Shown: positions 20,576 through 28,614 of the stretch, one piece after another
Layout: every line of letters begins with the position of its first letter
Numbering within the stretch: position 1 is the stretch's first letter
NCBI RefSeq assembly: GCF_014384885.1
Contig: NZ_JACRST010000002.1
Location: 139,876 to 203,875, forward strand
Direction: 5' to 3'
Length of the DNA: 64,000 nt
Source: Ligaoa zhengdingensis
GTDB lineage: Bacteria; Bacillota; Clostridia; Oscillospirales; Ruminococcaceae
Position numbers and translations under genes: made by a program
Notes under the pieces: generated by a model
The model's input: only the letters and a program-made list of their open reading frames with translations
What the model was told of the DNA's origin: nothing
Databases searched by the model: none

Positions 20576-20731
20576 GTGAAGAAATTGGAGCACAATGAGG
20601 AGAAAATCTGGGTTACAACGTCCAGCGGAGACCAGTACGAAGTCGTCAGCGTCCATCCTGCAGGGCCGGCGCTCGAAGAGCTGCTGTTGGAATTTCTGCT
20701 GGCCCACCCGCCCCCACAGAGGGGATCGTAA
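20576..20731 (+). CDS. Small ORF preceding the serine recombinase, unknown function
   Basis: 51 codons from GTG: VKKLEHNEEKIWVTTSSGD..., acidic in the middle with an amphipathic end (LEELLLEFLLAHPPP). It ends 30 nt before the recombinase ATG and runs the same way. The upstream ribosome binding site is weak. The residue composition looks protein-like rather than random. It might be an accessory or directionality factor of the recombinase, but that rests only on position. Confidence 0.5.
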   Translation: MKKLEHNEEKIWVTTSSGDQYEVVSVHPAGPALEELLLEFLLAHPPPQRGS

Positions 20732-20761
20732 AGACGCATCCACCGCGAAAGGAGGGCGCTG

Positions 20762-22342
20762 ATGGGCACCGATTATTCAGCGGGGCTTTACCTGCGGCTG
20801 TCGCGGGACGACGATAAGCTGGGGGAGAGCGCCAGCATCTCGACCCAGCGCAGGATGCTCGCCGCCTACGCCAAGGAACACGGCTATCTCGTTTACGCCG
20901 AATATGTGGACGACGGCTACAGCGGGACCTCCTTCGACCGGCCGGGTTTCCAGCGGATGATCCGGGATATCGAAAGCAAGAAAATCAACATGGTCATCAC
21001 CAAGGACCTCTCCCGCCTGGGGCGCGATTACATCACGGCCGGCCAGTACACCGAGCTCTACTTTCCGAGCAAGGGCGTGCGTTACATCGCGGTGAACGAC
21101 GGATACGACAGCGACTCGCCTTACAACGACCTCGCCCCCTTTCAGCACGTCATCAACGAGATGTATGCCCGCGACGCCAGCAAAAAAATCCGCTCCGCGC
21201 TTCAAAGCAAGATTGCGGCCGGATGCTTCATCGGGAACTTCGCCCCCTACGGCTACCAAAAGGACCCGGAAAACAAAAACCACCTGCTCGTGGACCCCTC
21301 CACAGCGCAGGTGGTGCAATACATTTTTCAACAGGCCGAGCTGGGCTTCCGCCCCGCCGACATCGCGCGGGAGCTGAACCGCCGCGGCGTCCCCTGCCCC
21401 GCCCTCCACCGCTGCCAGACCCATCCGGGCCTGGACGCAGCCAACTACTCCAGGCGCCTGGAATGGACCCCTTCCACCATCGGCAAAATGCTGCGGAACA
21501 TCTGTTACCTCGGCCATATGGCGCAGGGCAAGACCAGCAAGCTATCCTTCAAAGCCCATGCCACCATCGAAAAGCCGCGCGAGGACTGGGTGGTGGTGGA
21601 GCACACACACGAACCGCTGGTGAGCCGCGAGGCGTTCGACCTGGCGGGCCAGCGGATGGCCTCCCGCACCAAACGGCCGGCGGGCGGATTTCACAACATC
21701 TTTTCCGGGATCGCCAAGTGCGCGGACTGCGGCCACAACATGTCGATCACTTCGGCTCATGGGGTCTATCGCCTCGCCTGCGGGGCCTACAAGCTCCGCG
21801 GCACAGCTGGATGCACCAACCACTTCATCGACTACGAAACGCTGTGCCGCCTGGTGCTGGAGCAGCTCCGCAAGCAGCTCCAGCTCACCGACGAACAGCG
21901 CCATGCCCTACTGAACCGGGCAATGGAGCTGCCCGGCCGGGCGGATGGCGGCCGGACGGACAAACGGGCGGCAACGCTGAAAAGGCGCACAGCCGAATTG
22001 GATCGCGTGATAGAGCAGCTTTACGAGGATAACCTTTCGGGAAAGATCGGCGACGAGCGTTTTCAGCGGCTGCTCGCGCGCTATGAGGCGGAGCAGAAGG
22101 GCGCAGAAGCGGAGCTGCAGCAGATACAGGAGCGCGCGGAGGCGGGCAGCCCCGCGGACCAGCGGGATTGTTCCACCCTGCTGGCGCAGTGGGAAAACCC
22201 CGAAGCGCTGACGCCAGACCTGCTCTACCGGCTGGTCGACCGCGTAGAAATCAGTCAGGGGCGGTATGAGACCGGACCGGACGGCCGCAGGGTGAAGCGC
22301 CAGCAGATCAAAATTATCTACCGCTTCTCCTCGGCAAACTAA
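20762..22342 (+). CDS. Large serine recombinase (TnpX/TndX-like site-specific integrase)
   Basis: A 526-residue resolvase/invertase-type recombinase. The catalytic Ser14 is in YLRLSRDD, with the conserved DDGYSGTSFDRPGF and KDLSRLGRDY of the catalytic domain (1-150). A recombinase domain follows (IRSALQSKIAAG ... GYQKDP), then the zinc ribbon CADCGH...C...C (about 320-350) and a coiled coil (390-460). Large serine recombinases integrate and excise DNA between short attB/attP sites with a 2-bp crossover, without cofactors for integration. It is the only recombinase on the island and is the likely agent of the feoB insertion. Good ribosome binding site (AAAGGAGG) before the ATG. It abuts tauE tail to tail with no space between stop codons. 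Confidence 0.93.
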   Translation: MGTDYSAGLYLRLSRDDDKLGESASISTQRRMLAAYAKEHGYLVYAEYVDDGYSGTSFDRPGFQRMIRDIESKKINMVITKDLSRLGRDYITAGQYTELYFPSKGVRYIAVNDGYDSDSPYNDLAPFQHVINEMYARDASKKIRSALQSKIAAGCFIGNFAPYGYQKDPENKNHLLVDPSTAQVVQYIFQQAELGFRPADIARELNRRGVPCPALHRCQTHPGLDAANYSRRLEWTPSTIGKMLRNICYLGHMAQGKTSKLSFKAHATIEKPREDWVVVEHTHEPLVSREAFDLAGQRMASRTKRPAGGFHNIFSGIAKCADCGHNMSITSAHGVYRLACGAYKLRGTAGCTNHFIDYETLCRLVLEQLRKQLQLTDEQRHALLNRAMELPGRADGGRTDKRAATLKRRTAELDRVIEQLYEDNLSGKIGDERFQRLLARYEAEQKGAEAELQQIQERAEAGSPADQRDCSTLLAQWENPEALTPDLLYRLVDRVEISQGRYETGPDGRRVKRQQIKIIYRFSSAN

Positions 22343-23110
22343 TTACAGGTAATTGACCGCGATGATCGCCACACCCAGCACCGTCAGCACCACACCGGTG
22401 GCGCGGTTGAGCACGACAGGATTCGCCTTGTTGGCAAATTTGGCGGCGATGCGCGCCCACAAGAGCGTGGAGAGAACACAAAAAATCAGGACCGACCAGT
22501 CGGGGGCGCCGCCGATGGCGAAGTGGCTGACCGCGCCGGTCAAGGCGGTAAAGGTCATGATAAACACGCTGGTGCCCACCGCCGTTTTAAGCTCATAGCC
22601 GAGCACACTGGTGAGGATCAGGAGCATCATCATGCCGCCGCCTGCGCCCACGAAGCCGCAGATAAAGCCGATCAGAATGCCGCAGAGCACCGACTGCACC
22701 GCGCGCTTTTTAAAGCTGACCCCGGCCATCGAATCCTTGGTGGTCAAAACGGGGCGCACGATGAACTTGATGCCGAGCAACAGGGTCATAAACACCGAAA
22801 ATCCACCCATCGCACCGTTAGGGAGCAGGCTGGACACCCAGCTTCCCACCAGGGTGAATCCCAAAACCGTAAACATCATAATCAAGCCGTTTTTGATGTC
22901 CAGATTCTTGTTTTTGCCGTAGGTATACGCGCTGACCGCGCTGGCGAGCACGTCGCTGGCCAGCGCGATGCCCACCGCCTCATAGGCGGGCAGATGCAAA
23001 AAGGTGATCAGCATGGGGCTGATCACCGCTGCGGCGCTCATCCCGGCGAACCCGGTCCCCAAGCCCGCCCCGATTCCAGCGATAAAACAGATCAAAAATT
23101 CATAAGGCAT
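22343..23110 (-). CDS. TauE/SafE family permease (putative sulfite or sulfonate exporter)
   Basis: A 255-residue membrane protein with about eight hydrophobic segments. The two family repeats are visible: GAGLGTGFAGMSAA near the start and GFICGFVGAGGGMMM in the second half. The ATG at 23,110 is chosen because AGGAGG precedes it and it overlaps the marR stop by 11 nt; a longer upstream frame exists but runs through marR. TauE/SafE proteins export sulfite, sulfoacetate or related anions. It lies inside the island, beside a sulfur-based DNA modification operon, so a sulfur-handling role is tempting, but the substrate is unknown. Confidence 0.85.
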   Translation of the reverse strand: MPYEFLICFIAGIGAGLGTGFAGMSAAAVISPMLITFLHLPAYEAVGIALASDVLASAVSAYTYGKNKNLDIKNGLIMMFTVLGFTLVGSWVSSLLPNGAMGGFSVFMTLLLGIKFIVRPVLTTKDSMAGVSFKKRAVQSVLCGILIGFICGFVGAGGGMMMLLILTSVLGYELKTAVGTSVFIMTFTALTGAVSHFAIGGAPDWSVLIFCVLSTLLWARIAAKFANKANPVVLNRATGVVLTVLGVAIIAVNYL

Positions 23111-23549
23111 TTCCCATTCCTCCTGTGAGAGCCGCGCGGACGTTCTCCGCGATTCGGCCGAATCTGACCCCCATCTCCTTGATTTCCTCGGGCCGAAAAC
23201 CCGCAAATGCGCTCGCAACGAACCGACTCTGCGCCTCCTGCCCGCAGGCGAGAAGCTCCCGCGCCGCCGGGCAGATTCGGAGATGGACGGTTTTATGGTT
23301 TCCCTGCTGGAAGGACGGCTCCAAATATCCCCGCGCGATCAGCGAATTCACCGATGTGGACACGTGCGATTTGGTCAGCCGCCGCCGCTCCACGATGTCC
23401 TTGGCTGTGTCGTAGGGCGGATTGTTGGCGAGGAACAGCAGGACATCCAGCTCCATGCGTGCCACCCCGAACTGCTCGCAGACCGGCTGCATACTCTGAT
23501 CGTACAGGCGCTTTGAAAGGGAGAGGAGATTCCAAAACTCCATATACAC
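23100..23549 (-). CDS. MarR family transcriptional regulator
   Basis: A 149-residue winged-helix regulator: helix-turn-helix around TAKDIVERRRLTKSHVSTSVNSLIARGYL and wing around NHKTVHLRICPAARELL. It is the first gene of a two-gene operon with the TauE/SafE permease (11-nt overlap). A 24-bp palindrome overlaps the predicted transcription start, so autorepression is likely, with relief by a small ligand or oxidant as usual for the family. The start could also be the second Met at 23,543. The GAGGTG ribosome binding site serves either. Confidence 0.87.
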   Translation of the reverse strand: MYMEFWNLLSLSKRLYDQSMQPVCEQFGVARMELDVLLFLANNPPYDTAKDIVERRRLTKSHVSTSVNSLIARGYLEPSFQQGNHKTVHLRICPAARELLACGQEAQSRFVASAFAGFRPEEIKEMGVRFGRIAENVRAALTGGMGNAL

Positions 23550-23564
23550 GACCTTTTCACCTCT

Positions 23565-23619
23565 ATATTGTTCTATTTAGAACTATATAGGATTATAGCA
23601 CCTCTTCGCAAATTGTCAA
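23565..23619 (-). promoter_or_regulatory. marR-tauE promoter with overlapping palindromic operator
   Basis: Minus strand -35 TTGACA (23,619-23,614), 16-nt spacer, -10 TATAAT (23,597-23,592). Immediately downstream is a 24-bp inverted repeat (23,565-23,588) with the perfect core GTTCTATTTAGAAC. Repressor binding there would block transcription. Confidence 0.8.
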
Positions 23620-23723
23620 GGGTCCCTCTGCAAACCGGATGCAAAAAAGAAAGCGGCACCCCGGCCGCAGTATAGGACACCATCCCCCTTCCAGTTTTCC
23701 AATCATCAGGTAAATGTCTTCTG

Positions 23724-25067
23724 TCACCTCGGAAGGATCAAAAATGCCCTGCCGGCGACCAAGCACATGGTTAGTGCCTGTTTACCACATGCGCGGCATT
23801 TTTTGAAGCCCCGGTCCAGGTTAAACGCCACGCGCGGCAGATAACCCGCGTCCTCCAGCAGGGTGAACAGCGGAAAGAAGATCGCCATGGGCGGCAGCAT
23901 CACCGCGACCACCCAGGCGAGCACGCGGTAGACACCCAACACGAGCGCCCCGTGCAGCCACTCCGGTGCATTCAGCGCGGTAAACAGGTCAGTGAGCCGG
24001 TCCTGGACCCAGAACAGGCCGTCGGACAAAAGCTGGGACGGGTAGTTCGCCCCAGTGATGGTCAACCAGAAGATACCGGCCAACAGCAGCAGCATCACCG
24101 GAATCCCGGTCCACTTGCTGGTGAGCAGGTAGTCGATCTTGCGGTCGCGCTCGTTGTAGGCGCGATCCTCGAAGAACACCGCGTCAGCGCACACGCTCTC
24201 GGCGCCCAGCACCAGGCAGGACACCACGCTGTCCCGCAGATGTTCCTCGTCCAGGCCCTCCCCGGCCAGATACCGGCGCGCCGTCTCCACCGCCTGCGCC
24301 ACCTCGTCGTCCTCGAACGGGTCGGCGCCCAGGAAATCGGTGAGCGACTGCACCAGCGAGGGATCGGCATCGATCAGCTTGAGCGCTGCCCATCGCGTAT
24401 TGATCCGGTCCCCGATCCGCCCCTGTAAAACCGGTTCCACCATGCCGATGGCTGCCTCGATGTAGGAATTGTAGCGGACTTTCATCGGAGCGGCCGCCTG
24501 TTTCCCATCCGCCACCCGCTCGACGCACTCCATCAGTTCATCCAGTCCCCGGCGGCTGCGGGCGCTCGTCCCGACCACCGGAACCCCCAGATTCTGCGAG
24601 AGCTGCTCGAAGTCGATGCGGATATGCTTCTTCGCGGCCTCATCCATCAGGTTGACGCAGACCACCACGTTCGGGGTGATCTCGATGGTTTGCAGTACCA
24701 GGTTCATATTGCGCTCCAGGCAGGTGGCGTCGCACACCACCACCACCGCATCCGGGTTGCCGAAGCAGATGAAGTCGCGCGCGACCTCCTCTTCGGCCGA
24801 ATGTGCCAACAGCGAATAGGTGCCGGGGATATCCACCATCACATATCCCCGGCCGTTATGTAGATAGCGCCCCTGCGCGTTTGTGACGGTCTTACCCGGC
24901 CAGTTGCCAGTGTGCTGCTTGAGGCCGGTCAACTCATTGAATACCGTGGATTTTCCCACGTTGGGGTTGCCGGCCAGTGCAATCACCCGGTCGCCCGGGT
25001 CCTCCTTGCGGATCACCAGCCCATTGTCCACGGCCCCAAGCCCCGTTGATTCTGCCGTTAAACCCAT
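23724..25067 (-). pseudogene. feoB: feoB 5' part: G domain and N-terminal membrane segments, severed by island insertion
   Basis: About 435 native residues. G1 GNPNVGKST, G3 DIPGTYS and G4 NLMDEA form the FeoB GTPase domain, followed by the GDI-like region and the first Gate motif membrane segments up to FKKCRACGKQALTMC. After the junction come 12 foreign residues (LVAGRAFLILPR) and a stop. The ATG at 25,067 is preferred over 25,073 for spacing from AAGGAG. FeoB drives ferrous iron uptake and needs both membrane halves, so the interrupted protein should not transport. The soluble G domain may still be made. It lies 107 nt downstream of feoA in one operon. Confidence 0.94.
23763..23769. repeat. 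Attachment-site core, right island junction (feoB 5' side)
   Basis: GCACATG, the second copy of the 3939-3945 core. Native feoB (KKCRACGKQALTMC) lies to the right on the minus strand. Island DNA to the left turns the reading frame into a 12-residue foreign tail ending at 23,724. The 213 bases between marR and this core hold its promoter and no gene. Confidence 0.8.
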
Positions 25068-25174
25068 GATCATTCTCCTTCTGTTTCAAATTTTAGATGC
25101 GATCGATCGGCAAAACATGCCACCCGCCCCTTCCCGTCGAGTTCTCGGCCGGAAAAGGCGGGCGGCACACCGCC

Positions 25175-25411
25175 TCAGAGCGATACGAGGATCTGTGAGG
25201 AATCCTCCGAACGCAGCGCGATCACCGCACCGCGGATTAAGTAGGCGACCGGGTCCCCCGCGGGGCTCCTTTGTAGGCAGCGCACGTCGGTCCCCTCTAT
25301 GAGGCCGATATCCTGCAGGCGGCGGCGCATACTCCCTGTGGATTGCAGAGAATGCACCTTTGCGGTCTTTCCTTCCGGAACTCTATATAAAGTTATGGTG
25401 TTTTCGTTCAT
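25175..25411 (-). CDS. feoA: FeoA, SH3-like partner of ferrous iron transporter
   Basis: A 78-80 residue FeoA: MRRRLQDIGLIEGTDVRCLQRSPAGDPVAYLIRGAVIALR is the typical SH3-like core that interacts with FeoB. ATG at 25,411 (9 nt from AGGAG) or 25,417. First gene of the feoAB operon and divergent from a DtxR-family regulator that probably controls it. The gene itself is intact although its partner feoB is interrupted. Confidence 0.92.
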   Translation of the reverse strand: MNENTITLYRVPEGKTAKVHSLQSTGSMRRRLQDIGLIEGTDVRCLQRSPAGDPVAYLIRGAVIALRSEDSSQILVSL

Positions 25412-25518
25412 AATCATTGACTCCTGTTAATATTTTAGGAATGGGCAAATTTGTTTCCCTGTACTAATTTATTCGGATGCGGCACGGCGCGCTACAACTT
25501 TTTAGGAGGTGAGAGCGG

Positions 25519-25935
25519 ATGGAGGAGAGCGAATTCCGAACGCTCAAGGGCTACCGGCTCAAAAACAACCGCGCTGTCACCGACGCGATGGAGGATTACC
25601 TCGAAATGATCTGTCGCTGTGAAAAGCAGGATGGCTATGCGCGTGTCAACCACATCGCGGCTGCGCTGGGGGTCAAGCCGTCCTCGGCGTCCAAGATGGT
25701 GGCCAATCTGAAGGAACTCGGCTACGTGGATTCCCAGCGGTACGGCATGGTGAAGCTGACCCCAAAGGGATGGGAACTGGGGGAATACCTGCTTTATCGC
25801 CACGATGTGCTTCACCGCTTTTTGTGTCTGCTCAACCACACCGACGACGAGATCGAGCAGGTAGAGCAGATCGAGCATTTCTTTGATGAAAAGACCATTG
25901 AGAACCTGGAACGCCTGCTGCAAAGGCTGGCTTGA
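25519..25935 (+). CDS. DtxR/MntR family metal-dependent regulator
   Basis: A 138-residue protein. The N-terminal winged helix (AVTDAMEDYLEMICRCEKQ, VNHIAAALGVKPSSASKMVANLKELGYV) is followed by the dimerisation/metal domain with HDVLHRFL and an acidic/His set (EQVEQIEHFF). It lacks a C-terminal SH3 domain, so it is the short MntR/IdeR-like form. Being divergent from feoAB, it likely represses ferrous iron uptake when iron (or manganese) is plentiful. Start preceded by AGGAGGTGA. Metal preference cannot be told from the sequence alone. Confidence 0.9.
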   Translation: MEESEFRTLKGYRLKNNRAVTDAMEDYLEMICRCEKQDGYARVNHIAAALGVKPSSASKMVANLKELGYVDSQRYGMVKLTPKGWELGEYLLYRHDVLHRFLCLLNHTDDEIEQVEQIEHFFDEKTIENLERLLQRLA

Positions 25936-26207
25936 TTCCCGACGGGCAAAAAAGGCTTCCCCGATACCAGGTGTCCGTAAAACAGTATTGCGCCGAGAAG
26001 CCGAAAACCAAATGGAATGGGTGCGGCAGATGAACGCTTGCAAGGCACAGGCAGAAGCGATTGTGATATTTGAGCTGATTTATGATTGATACAGAGAACA
26101 CCTGGGCTCAAAATGCTCGGGTGTTTTCGTACAGGCGGTAGATTCCTTCATATTTTTCTGATATACTTATGAATAAACAACCGAAATTTGGTGGAGGTAC
26201 AGGGCGC

Positions 26208-26375
26208 ATGAAAAAGTTTAGAACTGTAGTATCTATTATCACTATGGTCATTGCAGGAGTTATCGGTTTTTTCATTGGAGCAACTATGAATGAGGCAATG
26301 AGTGGAGCTATTTTGTTCTCAATGATTGCTGGAATTGCTTGTGTTGTTTTCACAATAGATAACCGTGCGGAATAG
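26208..26375 (+). CDS. Small AT-rich membrane protein, unknown function
   Basis: About 55 residues (MKKFRTVVSIITMVIAGVIGFF...) with two hydrophobic helices (IITMVIAGVIGFFIGA and AILFSMIAGIACVVF). GGAGG lies 10 nt before the ATG at 26,208; the frame extends up to 26,169 without a better site. Base composition is clearly more AT-rich than the neighbours, a sign of transfer. No family recognised. Confidence 0.55.
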   Translation: MKKFRTVVSIITMVIAGVIGFFIGATMNEAMSGAILFSMIAGIACVVFTIDNRAE

Positions 26376-26648
26376 AATACTTTCCGGTTTGGAGGGACTG
26401 AAAAAATCCCTTTAGGAACTAAAGGGTGCACTTCTATACTCTCCTATCGGGAGTATCGTGCGTCCTGCGGAGCTTCATTTTCCGTCAGCAGAAAGAAACT
26501 GACAGGCCTCGAATGTTTCACTTTGTTCCGTCAAGGTGGCTGCACTCCCTTGCGCCGCTAATGCGGCTATCCCCTGTGGACTTGCTGTCCGCAAACGGTT
26601 TGACAAACCGTTCGCCGCCAGCAAGGTTTCATTATGAATATAAATAAA
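26376..26648. other. Non-coding stretch, possible remnant of a foreign element
   Basis: No supported gene. Contains two short hairpins, CCCTTTA/TAAAGGG at about 26,409-26,427 and CTCCTATCGGGAG at about 26,441-26,453, and composition unlike the flanking genes. Together with the AT-rich ORF before it this may be the scar of an older mobile element; no recombinase or terminal repeat is seen. Confidence 0.4.
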
Positions 26649-26679
26649 CCCTCCGTATGCTTTCAGTACATACGGAGGG
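26649..26679 (-). terminator. Terminator of the uracil-DNA glycosylase gene
   Basis: Perfect 11-bp stem CCCTCCGTATG/CATACGGAGGG with a 9-nt loop. On the minus strand it is followed by TTTATTTAT. Confidence 0.8.
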
Positions 26680-26734
26680 TCAACTGTTTTATGAACCCCT
26701 CTCTATGCGCGGGGAAGCCTTTTTTTGCTGCGGT

Positions 26735-27310
26735 TTATTCAAAAATTTCCGGACAGAGCTCGAGGGCTTTCTCTTTGAGGGATAGAAAATCCTCCAATCC
26801 TGCCGGTTTGCTGGCGGGGGTGCGCAGCAGCGCGGCGGGGTGGAAGGTACCCATCATGAGGACGCCGTTTTTCTCAAACCAGACGCCGTGTTCCTTGGTC
26901 ACCTTGAAGTTGGGGCTGATGAGCCGGATCGCGCTGATCCTCCCCAAGCAGACGATGATGCGCGGGCGCAGCAGGGCCACCTGGTTGCGCAGGTAACCGA
27001 TGCAGGCCTCGCTCTCCTCCGGCTTGGGGTCGCGGTTCTGGGGCGGGCGGCATTTGACCATGTTTGCGATGTAGACGTTTTTCTGCCGCGACAGATCCAC
27101 CGCCTTGAGCATCTTATCCAGCAATTGGCCGCCCCTGCCCACAAACGGCTCTCCCTGCAGGTCCTCGTTCTCGCCCGGACCCTCGCCGATCAGCATAATC
27201 TTCGCATCCTGCGGGCCTGTACCGAACACCACGTTGGTGCGCGTCCGGCACAAGTTGCACTTTTCACACTGCATCGCCTGCGCGCGCAGCTCCTCCCAGG
27301 AGTTTACCAT
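26735..27310 (-). CDS. Uracil-DNA glycosylase, family 4 (Fe-S, UdgA-like)
   Basis: A 191-residue enzyme that removes uracil from DNA. N-terminal CEKC (Cys15, Cys18) plus later VKCRPP and CLG cysteines give the four [4Fe-4S] ligands. Motif GEGPGENEDLQGEPFVGRGGQLLD is the family 4 active-site region, and HPAALLR the C-terminal one. Length is normal. Monocistronic: own terminator downstream and a divergent pduL upstream. Confidence 0.93.
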   Translation of the reverse strand: MVNSWEELRAQAMQCEKCNLCRTRTNVVFGTGPQDAKIMLIGEGPGENEDLQGEPFVGRGGQLLDKMLKAVDLSRQKNVYIANMVKCRPPQNRDPKPEESEACIGYLRNQVALLRPRIIVCLGRISAIRLISPNFKVTKEHGVWFEKNGVLMMGTFHPAALLRTPASKPAGLEDFLSLKEKALELCPEIFE

Positions 27311-27533
27311 CGTCGATCACTTCCCTCTTTCTACATTCTGTATTTGATTATATCATAAATCGCAGCAAAAGCGACAAGTTTTCCGCCAAAAGCGTCCGGA
27401 TGCCCTTGCGGTGGGGGGATTCTTTTTGTATAATAATGGACAGAGCTTCGGGTGCGCCGTCCGGCGCGCTCTGGGACTTTTTCCCCGGCGGGATTCGATC
27501 CCGCGCAAAATGATGGTATGGAGGTACAAACCG

Positions 27534-28109
27534 ATGGCAAAAAAAATTCTGATTGAAACCTCCGCCCGCCACGTGCATGTGACGGAAGCGGATCTTGAAA
27601 CTCTGTTCGGCAAGGGCTACAAGCTGACCCCGAAAAAGGATCTCTCTCAGCCCGGACAGTTTGCATGTGAGGAGCGCGTGGACGTGGTCGGCCCCAAAAA
27701 GACGATCCCCCGCGTCTCGATCCTCGGCCCCACCCGTTCGGCCACTCAGATCGAGGTTTCCTTCACCGACGCGAGAACGCTCGGCCTCAATCCGCCGGTG
27801 CGCGAGTCCGGCAACATCGCGGGTTCGGCCGGCTGCAAGCTGGTCGGCCCCTGCGGCGAAGTGGAGCTCTCCGAGGGCGTCATCGTCGCTCAGCGGCACA
27901 TCCATCTCACGCCCGAGGCTGCCGCTGAGTTCGGCGTGAGCGACAAACAGATCGTGTCGGTTAAATGCGCCGGCACCGGCCGCGAATTGGTCTTCGGCGA
28001 CGTGGTCTGCCGTGTCTCGCCCTCCTACAGCCCGGCGATGCACATCGACACCGACGAAGCCAATGCAGCCGCTGCGTTCGGCGAGTTCTACGGCGAAATT
28101 CTCGACTGA
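27534..28109 (+). CDS. pduL: Phosphate propanoyltransferase / phosphotransacylase PduL
   Basis: A 191-residue PduL. Two copies of the zinc-binding motif, SARHVHVTEADLETLFG near the N-terminus and VAQRHIHLTPEAAAEFG in the middle, give the characteristic histidines. The enzyme interconverts acyl-CoA and acyl phosphate, and in many Clostridia replaces Pta in acetate formation. The ATG at 27,534 has GGAGG 9 nt upstream; the frame is open further upstream but without signals. No microcompartment genes are nearby and no encapsulation peptide is apparent, so a cytosolic acetate or propionate role is likely. Confidence 0.93.
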   Translation: MAKKILIETSARHVHVTEADLETLFGKGYKLTPKKDLSQPGQFACEERVDVVGPKKTIPRVSILGPTRSATQIEVSFTDARTLGLNPPVRESGNIAGSAGCKLVGPCGEVELSEGVIVAQRHIHLTPEAAAEFGVSDKQIVSVKCAGTGRELVFGDVVCRVSPSYSPAMHIDTDEANAAAAFGEFYGEILD

Positions 28110-28121
28110 TCGACCACGAAA

Positions 28122-28167
28122 AAAAGGGCCGGGCCGGATGGAAAAATCCATCCGGCCCGGCCCTTTT
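28122..28167. terminator. Strong bidirectional terminator between pduL and the 69-residue peptide gene
   Basis: 21-bp perfect stem (AAAAGGGCCGGGCCGGATGG...) with an AAAA loop and A/T tracts at both ends. It can serve both convergent genes. Confidence 0.92.
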
Positions 28168-28183
28168 GTATCCGCCCAAGCGC

Positions 28184-28393
28184 TTATTTTTGTTTCTTTT
28201 TGTTCTTTTTGCCGCCGAGCACCACCAGGATGATGACCAACAGCAGTGCGCCGCCGCCGATACCAAGCACCAACGGCAGGTTGGAATTGTCGCCCGTATC
28301 CGGGTTGAGCGCAAACACGTGAACCGATGTTGTCAGCAGGGTGGCCATCGCAACTGAAAGCGACGCTGATATTTTTTTCCATCTATTTTTCAT
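28184..28393 (-). CDS. Minimal sortase-substrate-like peptide (signal peptide plus NPDTG anchor)
   Basis: 69 residues. Lys/Arg-rich start and hydrophobic core (KKISASLSVAMATLLTTSVHVFA) form a signal peptide with a likely cut after VFA. Five residues later comes NPDTGD, then a membrane span (LPLVLGIGGGALLLVIILVVL) and a basic tail GGKKNKKKQK: the layout of a cell wall sorting signal. Almost nothing remains between signal cleavage and the sorting motif. No sortase gene is in the window. It could alternatively be a simple single-pass small membrane protein. Confidence 0.7.
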   Translation of the reverse strand: MKNRWKKISASLSVAMATLLTTSVHVFALNPDTGDNSNLPLVLGIGGGALLLVIILVVLGGKKNKKKQK

Positions 28394-28614
28394 GAAACGA
28401 TACTCCCTCTTTCATAAGATCCCCTGATCCATCATGGAACATCTCTGCCCTGTTACTTCATTATTATAGGTACCTTATTTTCGACTGTCAAGCGCGCGCC
28501 ATTTAATTTCAAAATTGTACATAATTGATTCAAAATTACAAAAATTAGTGAATAGGCATTTTCATTGGCAGGGGTCGATCGGTTCGATCACAGTAATTGA
28601 GGTGGGGGATTCCA

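Larger units (their letters stand above)
3939..23769. mobile_element. 19.8 kb integrative island inserted in feoB, carrying a phosphorothioation defence operon
   Basis: Both ends lie inside feoB codons. The 5' half of feoB ends ...ALT-MC and the 3' half starts MC-MGFGC; both junctions carry GCACATG (3939-3945 and 23,763-23,769). The repeat spacing is 19,824 bp. Cargo: sspD,B,C,A,F,G,H on the minus strand; a 51-codon ORF and a large serine recombinase on the plus strand; tauE-like and marR-like genes. No conjugation genes (relaxase, T4SS) are seen, so it resembles a mobilisable or self-excising genomic island rather than an ICE. Integration by the encoded recombinase is inference from proximity and from the short shared core typical of serine recombinases. 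Confidence 0.9.

Noticed and set aside
27480..27515. tRNA-like T-arm (GCGGGATTCGATCCCGC)
   Set aside because: The loop does not have correct TTCRANY register, and no acceptor, D or anticodon arms can be formed upstream.
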